Program-made: the position numbers and the translations under genes | Notes under the pieces: model-generated | The model's database searches: none | Told to the model about the DNA's origin: nothing | Seen by the model: the letters and a program-made list of their open reading frames with translations, nothing else | Source of the DNA: Liolophura sinensis | Taxonomy: Eukaryota; Mollusca; Polyplacophora; Chitonida; Chitonidae | Assembly (NCBI RefSeq): GCF_032854445.1 | Contig: NC_088300.1 | Location: forward strand, 42,959,682 to 43,023,681 | Reading direction: 5' to 3' | Length of the DNA stretch: 64,000 nucleotides | Shown: positions 1-9,599 of the stretch, piece by piece | Numbering within the stretch: position 1 is the stretch's first letter | Layout of the letters: the number at the start of each line of letters is the position of its first letter

Positions 1-440
1 TTTAACATAAAAACACATCTTGTTTCTCACAACCACGTTCTCAGTTTTCAATAACTGAAGAGCCTGGTAGCGCTGTACTATTATTAAAAACCAGAGTGCT
101 GTCACGTTTAAAGTCAATTCCTTAAGCCTGGGCTTGTCGGGAGGAGACAATAGACGCTAGTACTTAAACTCTATACCCACATCCCATGTACTGGAATGGC
201 GAGGTAGAGAAGGATTTCTTTCAAATATACCTTTCATCAGTGTCTTCACTAGAGGATGGGTGACAAATACCTAATCATTTTGGTAGAAGCAGAACTGATG
301 ACAAAGCGAACTTAACTGTGTTTACAGCGCTATAGCCAAGTCCATCTGCCGCCAGCTTATCAAGAAAATTAACGGCCTCATTCAGGTGACGAAATCGGAT
401 CAATGTTTCCATTGGCACCAAATTGTGCCATTACGCCAAT
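1..440 (-). pseudogene. DIRS tyrosine recombinase, N-terminal part, edge-truncated
   Basis: Minus-strand reading near 290-380 gives 'FLDKLAADGLGYSAVNT', a core-binding (SAM-like) helix pair of DIRS tyrosine recombinases. After a frame change, 40-260 gives 'TLMKGIFERNPSLPRHSSTW', then 'KELTLNVTALWF' and 'VQRYQALQLLK'. The last covers the region where the first catalytic Arg of the recombinase fold is expected. The rest of the catalytic domain is left of the window. The enzyme inserts the circular cDNA in place of a DDE integrase. At least one in-frame stop is present. Confidence 0.7.
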
Positions 441-478
441 ACAAGATACGTCTCGGGAGAAGTGACCTACCATAAGAG

Positions 479-720
479 TTATTTTCTGGTTGAGAGGGTG
501 GACAGATGTTGGTCCCGCCGGCAACGACAGTCATTTCCCCTAACTAACATCTTCGGATACCATACTTGAGTGCACCATCTTGGCAGCAACAGCATACCTG
601 TGGACATCTCCTGATCCACCTTCACTAGAACCCTACTAATCAAACAGAAGGGTGGAAAAGCATATGTCAAAAGCACTCCAGCACAAAGAAAATGCATCAA
701 CAGCGAATGCGTTTGGGTCA
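479..720 (-). pseudogene. DIRS linker between RNase H and recombinase
   Basis: The minus-strand segment includes 'YAFPPFCLISRVLVKVDQEM' and 'WCTQVWYPKML', a conserved block between RNase H and recombinase in DIRS elements ('FPPF...ISRVL', then a Trp-rich strand). Just upstream, a second frame gives 'SYRPDPNAFAVDAFSL', the usual lead-in. The frame therefore changes near 690-720. No separate function can be assigned to this block. Confidence 0.6.
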
Positions 721-839
721 GGTCTATAGGACATATTTTGGCATTTGGTAGTTTATTCTAGATGCGAAAAGATAAACATCTTGGTTAACATCTGATTTTT
801 TACCTTCCATGCAACATTTGAATTATGGTTTCTAGATTC

Positions 840-1400
840 CCTGTCAGCTAGCAAATTTTCTACCCCACGTACATGACTACTACTGAGCCAAACAGTTCCA
901 AATCTTGGCACATATGTCATTAGACTTAAGGGAAAGGCTTGTGGCCACGTGGTGTATTGCGGCTACTGCAGTTGTATTATCCATGAGCAATCGGAAATGC
1001 TTGTTCTCTATCAGACGTTCAGGTTAGTTAATATGGTTCTTTACTTCCTGCGGGGTCCAGTGGACCACCCGTAGACAAGTCACCTACTGCGCCCCCCCCC
1101 CCTTTATCGACGAATCGGTATGGATTTTGATTTCAGGGGGAGAGATTCCGTGGTGGTTCTTGCACCACCACGGAAGCTCCAACTTGGCGTCATTGGATAT
1201 AAACAGTTTCTTGTCAAAATTCTAATTGTTTACCATTAGATTGGGCCGTTTTGTCGTATTCAAGTCAGCAATAACGCAGAGGCCAGTACTTGACACCTGG
1301 AATACTAGATACCAGTATCCCAGTAGCTTTGGCCACATCTCTGATGGATGGAGAAGTAGAGAGCAAAGGCTTTTCATTTTCACATTTTAAATAATTACAT
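840..1400 (-). pseudogene. DIRS RNase H region, interrupted
   Basis: This lies immediately downstream of the reverse transcriptase on the minus strand. The segment near 1150-1215 reads 'LFISNDAKLELPWW'. It is followed near 1090-1130 by 'KIHTDSSIKGGG', which carries the Asp-Ser-Ser start of an RNase H fold. A run of 12-13 C (minus-strand G) near 1091-1102 expands the glycine codons after this motif, a likely slippage point that breaks the frame. Stops follow near 1020-1060. The domain would degrade RNA in RNA:DNA hybrids during reverse transcription. Confidence 0.65.
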
Positions 1401-1422
1401 TTCTCTGGGGTAAGTTTCATTG

Positions 1423-1982
1423 TCATATCTTTAGAATTGAGTATGAAGCCAATATATACCAGAGGCTGAGATGGCGTAAAAACTTTTCTGGACGTACAAC
1501 ATATCCTAAGGCATCAAACAGTTTAACAGTTTCCTCAAAATTTTCACAACAGTCCTGGAAAGAACCACTTTGTAAAAACGTATCATCTATGTATCCTGTG
1601 GAAAAGCAAGCCTTTTGGTGCAGCGTGGCTAAAACTGGCTTCACCAGTTTGGTAAACATGCGACGACATCACGTCAGGCCATTAGGCAAGCAGGTATATT
1701 GATATATAGCCAATTTTTCCAACTAAACTTTAAGTATTTTCTGTATACCTTTGATACACTGACCGAATAGTAGGCATGTTTGAGATCAAGGGATGCCATA
1801 TAGCAATTTGGTGTCATTAGACTAATGGCTGACTGAAGTGAATGCATCTTAAAGTGGCGGAAAGTGACAAAAGCAATCAGACGTTTTAAATTTAAAATTA
1901 GTCTAAATGATCCATCTGTTTTGGGTGTAACAAAAATAGGTGATACAAACTCATTCCTGTCATCCAGTAAACTTGTCATCAA
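1423..1982 (-). pseudogene. DIRS reverse transcriptase, broken into two frames
   Basis: Two adjoining minus-strand open stretches (1674-1982 and 1423-1659) together cover the fingers and palm of a reverse transcriptase. The first has 'DGSFRLILNLKRL' and the catalytic-Asp motif 'ASLDLKHAYYSV'. The second has 'FSTGYIDDTFLQ', with the YIDD active-site box near 1582-1593. A frame break near 1660-1680 separates them, close to the expected 'PNGL' segment. The enzyme would copy the element RNA to DNA. The copy cannot make a full-length protein as it stands. Confidence 0.82.
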
Positions 1983-2530
1983 GTTTATCCAGTAATTTGG
2001 ATAATATTACTCGCATAATATTTCGCAGTCTGTGATGAGACACTCTCTCCAACTAGCTTCATGAGAAGCTTCATGAGAAGAGTTAATACTGATTGAGTAC
2101 TAGTATCCTCTAAAACTCAGTGTCAACACCTGTAACAATTGTCAGGATTTCCGGAACGAATGTGATTTCCATCCACTTTTGAATATACTCGCTTATTCTG
2201 CCAGCCTGAAAAAAACATAGCTTTGTTCACCAAGTATGTAATTTACTTACCTGCAAAACAGGTAAGCTGTTATCGGAGTTTACTTTCTGTCCGGTGGTAC
2301 CGGTACCGTTTGTTGCTGTACCGCTTGCCTAAAAAAGACTTTCTTGCCTGGTACTGTGCGCATTGTTTATTGGCGTTGTTGTAGCCCTTGGCCTTCCCAG
2401 GCACGTCTTTTCGGGTTTTCTCATTGTCCACAGCAGTTTAGCCTATCTTATCAGATTCCTTCACAGTTTGAGGAAGATTGTCCTCAAAGAGCAAATCAGT
2501 CAGTGGTAGACCCTGAGTTCATATTCCAGC

Positions 2531-2821
2531 CTATTCACGACCTAGTGATGGTTTAATTGCGTCCCTTCTTTTCAGAGAAATGTTAAAAGTCGCGTGCCCT
2601 AAGAAAGCTAAAGCGTCAGTTGCCATGGGAATAGTTGTTGAGTACTTGGCCTCTAAACCAGTTAGTTTGGTTAGTTGGGCAACAGTAATAGAGGCCCTCA
2701 GGACAGATTTTTGCACATTAACATGGCGCAAATCCTTGCGCTTTGCCAAGGCCGGTAATTTTCGCCATGGTGATGGGTTTACAATTTGCGCTGCAAATTT
2801 CTCAGTTTTCTGATCTGGCAT
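2531..2821 (-). pseudogene. DIRS gag-like fragment
   Basis: This 96-codon open stretch precedes the reverse transcriptase of the same element. It contains an 'ATDALAFLGHATFNISLKRR' segment and ends near 'DAIKPSLGRE', a layout I associate with the end of the gag-like ORF in animal DIRS elements. Downstream on the minus strand (2230-2530) the frame is interrupted, although basic, Arg/Pro-rich residues continue. It probably encoded the nucleocapsid-like protein that packages the element RNA. The assignment rests partly on its position before the reverse transcriptase. Confidence 0.55.
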
Positions 2822-3480
2822 ATTTTTAAAGTTTAGCTTGTAGCTTCTCGTCAGTGTATTAGTCCACGATTATCAATTATTACTGCCAATTTGGCGTCAG
2901 TTTTTGGTCCTTTCTTCTCATTATTGTCGAGGTCATTTTCTATTTGCCAATAGGTCAGTATCAGCTATGGTATCGTTATTTATCGAAACAGTTGATTAAT
3001 TCAGGCCCAGATCAATGGTGGCGTCACTGTCATCAGCTGCTGGAACGACATCAGACTAAACACCCCAGAAACCGAGGTAAGTATATGTATGTCCGGTTCA
3101 TTTCTGTGAGTTTTTTTACTCACAGGCTCGTCCGACTTAATTGAGACCAAGCCTCACTCATTTTTGCAACAGGTGTGGCCAGTAAAGACAAGCTCTCTTT
3201 TTGCTGTTTATTATCGACAGCAGAGGCCGACATCACATTGTTCATTTCGTGCAATATTGCTATCAACAGCAGTGCACCTCTCAGGCTGTGTGACAAACGT
3301 TACATCAGGATCTTTCTCACTGCTTAAGACTTGATTTTCGTCCATACCCGGTGGGATAGAACTTGTGGACGGGGGAATGCTCATTGTATTTAGAAAAGAC
3401 ACGCCCTTCAGCAGAACAATACAGAGGTTTGACCAGATGGTTATGCAATAGCAGACATAACATATCAATCTCTAATGAGA

Positions 3481-4096
3481 TCAGTCACGGACACGCGGCG
3501 ACGGAGTTCCTTGTTCAAGCTTAACAAGGACTGCTTGTTCAATAATATTTGCTTTTCTCTTCGAGAAAATTAGGGCAAAACAAGGGTCTACCACAGAAAG
3601 TCGGGTTAGTCAGCGACACGGTCTACTCAACCAACCGACTTAATGTAGGCAACAGCTACCGCTGGTCAGCTGTGAACATGCGACTGCACTGTAAAGTTGT
3701 TCAGCGCACTGATGTGTAAGTTCCAGAGCGCAATCTCATGTGATTTTCGCTGTTACGTGGACCTATGACGAGGTAGAATCAACTACGCAGACAATAGCGT
3801 GACGTCTCAGCAAACATTATATTATAGTGTATGCATGGAAACAGACATTTAGTCCATGGGCCACCCAAAATTTCACATATTGGTATCATCCAGGATGGAG
3901 AAATCCCCTTGCTATTTTTAAGTTGATACATGCCTTTAGTTGATATGATAACCCTCACAGATGGGTAGCTTAGTATGGGTTATGCCCCCTTCAATAAACC
4001 TTGAAAATCTATACATGTAAATCTTGTACATGTAAATATACAAGTCAACTGAACGTTCACCTAATAGATCTGGTATGGAAGGCGGGGTGTCGGCCC
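3481..4096. other. Gene-free stretch
   Basis: No open frame, exon-like segment or recognisable repeat is seen here. It may include the unrecognised end of the DIRS element to the left. Confidence 0.4.
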
Positions 4097-4105
4097 CAGT
4101 GCAAG

Positions 4106-4408
4106 AGTGAGTGCTTGGGGTTTAACGTCGTACTTAACATTTTTCAGTCATATGACGACGAAGAAATCCTTAGAGTTCATGTAATGTGCCTCCTTGTTGC
4201 AGGACAGATTTCCACCGCTCTTTTGTCTAGTGCTGCTTCTAGTGCAAGTAAGGCGTCTCAGTCGTTGCACTATCCCTTTCATGCTGAACGCTAGGAAGTT
4301 ACAACTGCCTCTCTTAAGGTCTTAGGTGTGACTCGATCCAGGAGTGACCCTGGGTCTACCGCTCCCGAAGCGGGCGCTCTACCAACTGTGCTATCGGGGC
4401 CGGTTACG
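4106..4408 (-). mobile_element. tRNA-derived SINE, family A, internally deleted
   Basis: The minus strand starts with a tRNA-like head: the A-box-like 'TAGCACAGTTGG' is followed by a B-box-like 'GGATCGAGTCAC'. The body ends in a CACTC-rich tail. A copy-specific deletion removes about 65 bp of the body present in the copies at 17.6 and 53.8 kb. The 10-bp direct repeat cagtgcaaga at 4097-4106 and 4409-4418 flanks the element and looks like its target-site duplication. Confidence 0.85.
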
Positions 4409-5260
4409 CAGTGCAAGAAACTGTCCACGATGTATTGACGTTTCTCTTGCTTTTTGTAATTTGCACATCCACCTATAAAGTGATTTTTCATTTTATCAAG
4501 ATGTGTGATAAAGCTGCCATTGCAGAGAGGCTATCATTTCTTAATTTACTTCTGCTGACCCTATGAACATGTTAATACCAACTGGGTTGGGCCACCTCAG
4601 GTCGTACCAATATCACGTCTGGCCCATAGACCAATTCATATACCAGCCGTCAACCAATAAGGATGTCCCAGGTCAACAATCGCAAGATCAATTCTAAAAG
4701 CGACGTTTAACATATGCTACCAGCTAAGAAAGTATTTGAAGTAAGGAATTAGGGCGGAATTATGCAAAGAGAAACAGTTTTCAATGATGTTGAAAAGGCG
4801 CTAGGTTTGTTCTTTGGGAATGAGTGAAATCAGTATTCAAATCGTGCACCATGCTAGTATATAAGTTGTCGATAATAAAACATATATCACAGTGGCGTTT
4901 TGATTGCAACCGCTCCAACTTGACGACGTATATAATTCAACACGATAAATATATATATATATAGCCCCGGGTTAAGCAAAATTATAGACATAATGATGAA
5001 GCAGAGTACCCGTGATTCTGGACGCTCGGTCCATATTCACTAACAAGAGAACTATACTCATTGTTAACCTTAAGAAACTTTGAGTGAAGGCGTTTGATAG
5101 GATAATCTTAAGGAAGTTCGCCAGTGCGTGATACGCCGGCCACTCCATTTACCCCAATCACCCATAAAAATGACCGACATCATATAGGTGATAAAATATG
5201 CAACAACCTTTCAATTAATTGATCAACACCTGGGTCCCTGGCGACACCCGCGGTCCCGAC
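4409..5260. other. Gene-free stretch with a short AT tract
   Basis: No coding signal is visible. A short AT tract sits near 4950-4962. The right end runs into the duplicated module that precedes the AT tract at 5.3 kb. Confidence 0.4.
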
Positions 5261-5291
5261 GTCACCGGACTATCAATACCTGTATTAATCC

Positions 5292-5292
<1 letters not shown>

Positions 5293-5368
<76 letters not shown>
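5293..5368. repeat. (AT)n microsatellite, about 75 bp
   Basis: An almost pure AT dinucleotide run. It is preceded at 5260-5292 by a module (caccggactatcaatacctg...) that recurs before the AT tract at 6.3 kb, so the microsatellite is probably part of a repeated unit. The Tyr-Ile 'protein' read through it is an artefact. Confidence 0.9.
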
Positions 5369-5371
<3 letters not shown>

Positions 5372-5699
5372 TATCTTATTGCAAAAACATTCTTTCTCTA
5401 GTTTGATTTGCATGATTGCTTGTTGCTTGCATACATGTACCTTTTCACGTCTCTTCCAACGTTATCTCGGTCACACTGCGTTTTCTTAATGATGGGGCAA
5501 CTATATCTCAACACATTGAGGGAGTGTCCAGGGGCCGCCTATAGACTCCCGAAGCTCCGCGATTGTACCTGTAGATTGCCGTCGATGAGATCTCCGTCGT
5601 TTGTGTCATCGAGAGATGAAGGCTATACATAGCCTTAAAAGTGGCGAACTGAAAATTACAGGTTAAATCGCAATAGCAACCTTAGATTGTCATATAAAC

Positions 5700-5755
5700 G
5701 TATTATTGAGGAGCTACTCAAAGATGGAGTTGAACGAGTACAGAACCATAGAAGC
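5700..5755 (+). repeat. Copy 1 of a duplicated module (gaggagcta...)
   Basis: The segment starting ttattgaggagctactcaaa recurs with a few substitutions at 6376-6425, directly after the second AT tract. The two copies share about 45 bp, including 'agatggagttgaacgagtac' (one base differs). Together with the duplicated 'caccggactatc' module (5260 and 6290) this outlines a mobile unit with an AT core. Confidence 0.7.
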
Positions 5756-6287
5756 GACATGGCTACAAAAATTTTAAGATTAAAAGTGATGGGTCGGTGG
5801 GGAGAGGCTGTTTAAAAGTCTGATCACGTTAGGCGATGGTCCAGGGACCTCTAGATTGATGTATAGACGAGATTTCAGCCACTGAAAGTTAATTGGTGCC
5901 CCGAGGTGTGGGGTCTAACAGAGGACGGAGCCGAAAACTGTCAAAAATTTAAAAGGTTGAAAGTCTGGGGGCCGAGTTTAGGAGTCTTGGTTCCATGCGT
6001 AATATTTCTTAAGATGAGCGTCTTTGGCCTCCTACACAGGAGCCGTATGCGATTGACAGAAAACGAAGAAATTTCATTTCACTCCAAAAATTTTAAGTAC
6101 GTTCTAACTTCAAGATGTTTGTGAAAACCAAAGAGTATTTGGCTGTGAATTGCATAGTATAGCCAAAGTTGTGTATTTCGCCCGACGAAGTTATACATAA
6201 ATAAGAATCAATCATGTAGAGACTTAATCTGTTTGATGTGGAGTGAGGGCAATCACATCTGGCCTCCTTGAAAAGTAGGGGTACCCG

Positions 6288-6316
6288 ACGCCACCGGACT
6301 ATCATTACCTGTATTA

Positions 6317-6382
<66 letters not shown>

Positions 6383-6425
6383 TGAGGAGCTAATCAAAGA
6401 TGGAGTTGAGCGAGTACAGAGCCAT
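6288..6425 (+). repeat. AT-cored repeat unit with both duplicated flanks
   Basis: Left flank 6288-6320 matches 5260-5292. The AT core spans about 6321-6379. Right flank 6376-6425 matches 5700-5755. Here the two flank modules are joined by the AT run, whereas at 5.3-5.75 kb they are 330 bp apart. Short non-autonomous elements with microsatellite cores are known in bivalves, but I cannot assign this unit to a named family. Confidence 0.6.
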
Positions 6426-6439
6426 ATATATATAGAGAG

Positions 6440-6452
6440 ATCCAATTACATG

Positions 6453-6500
<48 letters not shown>

Positions 6501-6513
6501 CATGTAATTGGAT
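6440..6513. repeat. Perfect palindrome with AT core
   Basis: The arm at 6440-6454 (atccaattacatgcc) is exactly the reverse complement of 6499-6513. The AT run between them is self-complementary, so the 74-bp segment can fold completely on either strand. Confidence 0.9.
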
Positions 6514-8945
6514 TCGCACTTAAAATCCCAAGTCATCCGCTTATGGTTCATTTAGTTGAATGATTAAGCTTAAGTCGCTTAATTGTTGAAAATCGCTTAA
6601 TTGTTGAAAGTTAGAATGCCATGTACACCAAATATGTTAGAATATTAATTCAGCAGGGTATGCACAACAACATGAGTCTACATACTTCATTGTATTTTCT
6701 AGATAACAAAAAGTAGTATAACAAGACACTGGACACAAACATGAAGACCTAACATTGAAACAATGTTACCAGACTTTAATGATCTCATCTTTGGGTCATC
6801 TCTGGCATTTATTTATTTGAATGTTAATTACTTAAGGCTATGCCTTCTCAATTAAGAATTTTTAACTTATACCGGATTGCTAGCTCGGGATATCACCGAC
6901 ATTTGGCAACATTCGACATTCTGGTATAATACTTTACCCACATACATACACAATTGACGTTTACATAATTAAATCTCAAGGACGTACGCATTTGGCCTGA
7001 TAAGCGAACTATAAATGGACTCCAGTTTCGCTTGTAAGCTGGCAGATGTACGTCATTCGATGTTGTAAACTTGTAGTGTCGGGAATTGATATCGGGGTGT
7101 TGCAGTTGACAACAAACCCAGTGTTATTACACTATCGGAAAACGTGGCTTTGTCATATAAAAGTCATTGTGTACCTATGTCATGTGCGAGTGGCTGCCCA
7201 TTATGGCGTCATCCATGCATTTGTCTGTTTTATATTTTGTATTAATTGTAGGAAACGGTTGTGTGCCCTTGTAACATGTTCAAACTTGGCAGTTGGTATC
7301 GGCTTACCAACAGACTTATTTTTATTGGCCTATATATAGACGTGCACCTATCCAAGACACATACATCCTAGTGGACAACAACCCTATATCCGAATCATTC
7401 GTTATCACTCGTTATTTCTATATATACATTTTATTTATTTACTTGGTTCGTGTTTTACGCCGTACTCAAGGGTCCCTCACAAATATAACCTTTATATACA
7501 GAACAATAACCTTGCATATAGGGCTTCTGATCGCAACACACACATTAATGTCCAGCAAACGGACACGCACCTCATGTGTCCTATAGCGATTAAAATCCAA
7601 CTGTCTTATCCATTCGGCCATGACGCGATCCTAATTCTTGCAGTGATGATACAGTCTTTCAACGCTGATGTCATACATCTGGAGGGCCCTCCAATGCGAT
7701 TGTATATGCTTCTTTGTATTTCGAGACTTTGTGGATAAAATTTATTCCAAAGAGCTACTACTTGGCCTTCATGCAATTTAAACAAATCTTGTATTTATTT
7801 ATTTCATTCATTAATCACTTTATGATAGTTTATGGATGGCGGAAACCAGAATGCCCGGGATAACCCGCTGGCCCTTCACCTGGTGCCTGGTAAGCCTCCT
7901 GATTCCAGGCCTCGGCCGCAACAGGGAGAGCTGGACTAGAATACACGATGTCATTGGCCAAGGGCCTGATAGTCGCAACAAGCCAGTGCTGCAATCGCCT
8001 GAGCCAAATCTTGAGTTTCGGGCCATTAAAATTTAGTTTTTTCCAGGCCCCCAAATTGTGTGCCTTGACACCTAAGTCTTGTCTTTCGGACCCCATAAGT
8101 CTTGGGTTTCTGACTGACAATAACAGAAACTGTATGTGATTTTATTTCTGGTTATATGGCTCGTTTTAGTGTTTTTTTTTCTAAGAAGAATGTGAAGATC
8201 CAATGTTCAGTTCAATGATAGATTGACAAGAAGGAGCTGCAGAGCTGATTGGTGTATGATATAACATAAAGAAGCAAACATGCGAAGAGAGCCTGGGAGA
8301 TTGTTGTGGGAGTATGCCTGTAGACATATATACAGGCCACTTGACGGTTTTGCAGGAGTTAAGGTAAATATGTCTTCTCGGTATATATGTTTACACGTCG
8401 CCCACCTGCTTCTTGACCAAAGGTTCTCATAAAGTATGCTCTCCATTGCCAGTTTTTGTCATCTGCGTACATATGTACATCCAGTTTAGCAATACGAGTT
8501 TTTCAATACACCCTATATTATTTAGACCCCGTCGACCGCAGAATAATGTTTCTCATCTACGATTACTGACAACGTCGGTTAGTTATCCAAAGCTTGACAT
8601 TCGTTATTCGCTTAGATTTGGAACACCATCAAACGGCCTTGAATTTCCGTAGCAGGCATTGCCAAAAGCCCATATAATACAAACTTGCTTCAGATCAACT
8701 TCTTAATGACATTCCTTTTTCAATTCCAAATACCAAAGATTCTTCCAGTCACACAAATGGAAGCGATCTGCATTAGCGGTGAGTTGGCCTATATGTGGTC
8801 ACATATATGAAAAGATCTACCTCTACTGACCTATTTGTATACCGACAGATGAGCTACACACAGGTTTAAGTATATATCCTTCTCCAACTCACAAACCTGT
8901 ACCACCGAGGGCAGTCCAATGCACCTGTGCATTTTGGATTTTATG
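6514..8945. other. Gene-free stretch
   Basis: Short open stretches exist on both strands, for instance around 7046-7586 and 7820-8140. None shows a domain, splice-site logic or convincing codon use. A short remnant of SINE family B (tail end, minus strand) can be recognised at about 7428-7475 from 'gtgttttacgccgtactcaa'. Confidence 0.4.
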
Positions 8946-9243
8946 TATGCTTGGGGTTTTATGTCGTTAAAACAATGTCATATGACGACGAGGAGTCATT
9001 ATAGGATTGCGTCTTCTTGTGGCAGGGCGGGTCCATTCCGTCAATGTGCTGCCAACACTGAAGTCACATTAGGCTGAGACCGACCAATCCAGTCGTGTTT
9101 CCTTGGTGTAACATCTCAATGCTGAAGGCCAAGCGAGGCAGGAGCAAGTACCATTTTTAAAGTCTTTGGTATGAACCGACCCGGGTTTGATCCCGGGGTC
9201 TCTCGACTTCGAACCGCACGCTCTAACCATCGCTTAAGCGGGC
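8946..9243 (-). mobile_element. Diverged tRNA-derived SINE related to family A
   Basis: The plus strand begins with gcttggggtttta and retains atgacgacga, both shared with family A. The tRNA-like head on the minus strand has 'GGTTAGAGCGTGCGGTTCGA' and a B-box-like stretch that differs from the other copies. This suggests a separate subfamily or a head swap. No clear target-site duplication was found. Confidence 0.65.
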
Positions 9244-9584
9244 GCCTGATTGAATATGTTACTAGTACAGAACTCGTACGTGACATCATCAATGCCATAT
9301 TTTGGATACGTGATACGCATTTTTTTCAAATAGTCGATAGATAGTGCACTTCGTTTGGCCCTCTTGAATGTATATTTAAACCGGGCAAGAGTGAATTCCA
9401 TGTGATTAATAGTTCGGGATCGTTGCCTGGGTATGTCTGTCCGTTGTTTTATGCCTGTTGCCCTGACAGACCGATAGGTGAAGAAGCAACGACCTGGTGC
9501 TCCAGCTAGAAGATTTGCAGCGTTTTCACACCAGACTGTAGGGTCAACTTTTGGATCATACCTTTGAACTGTTCTAAGGAAAAA
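9234..9584 (-). pseudogene. Unrecognised exon-like ORF
   Basis: A minus-strand open stretch of about 115 codons follows a good splice acceptor: a pyrimidine run, then CTTAG just before 9577. The composition looks coding (balanced charged and aromatic residues, for example 'VQRYDPKVDP', 'HMEFTLARFKYTF', 'KMRITYPKYGIDDVTYEFC'). The 3' end runs into the neighbouring SINE. A donor-like A|GTAACA lies shortly before the stop. I do not recognise the family. It could be an exon of an unknown gene, a remnant or a transposon piece. No flanking exon was identified. Confidence 0.25.
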
Positions 9585-9599
9585 AGTCATAATTTTTTC

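Larger units (their letters stand above)
1..3480 (-). mobile_element. Decayed DIRS-like tyrosine-recombinase retrotransposon, running off the left edge
   Basis: Minus-strand fragments occur in the order expected for a DIRS-type element: a gag-like block (2531-2821), a reverse transcriptase (1423-1982), an RNase H segment (about 840-1400), a linker block (about 480-700) and a tyrosine recombinase (about 1-440). The blocks lie in different frames and contain stops, so the copy looks inactive. The right boundary is a guess: coding similarity fades beyond about 2.9 kb and I found no terminal repeats. The tyrosine recombinase separates DIRS from LTR elements that use a DDE integrase. This is seen by motif and block order, not by database search. 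Confidence 0.78.

Noticed and set aside
2344..2813. Plus-strand ORFs opposite the gag-like block
   Set aside because: Antisense to the DIRS fragments, which carry the recognisable motifs.
5219..5401. Tyr-Ile repeat ORF (and similar ones near 6378 and 17245)
   Set aside because: Translation of AT microsatellites.
7820..8139. Overlapping ORFs on both strands in a locally GC-richer patch
   Set aside because: Open on both strands in several frames with no family motif. Chance openness is the simpler explanation.
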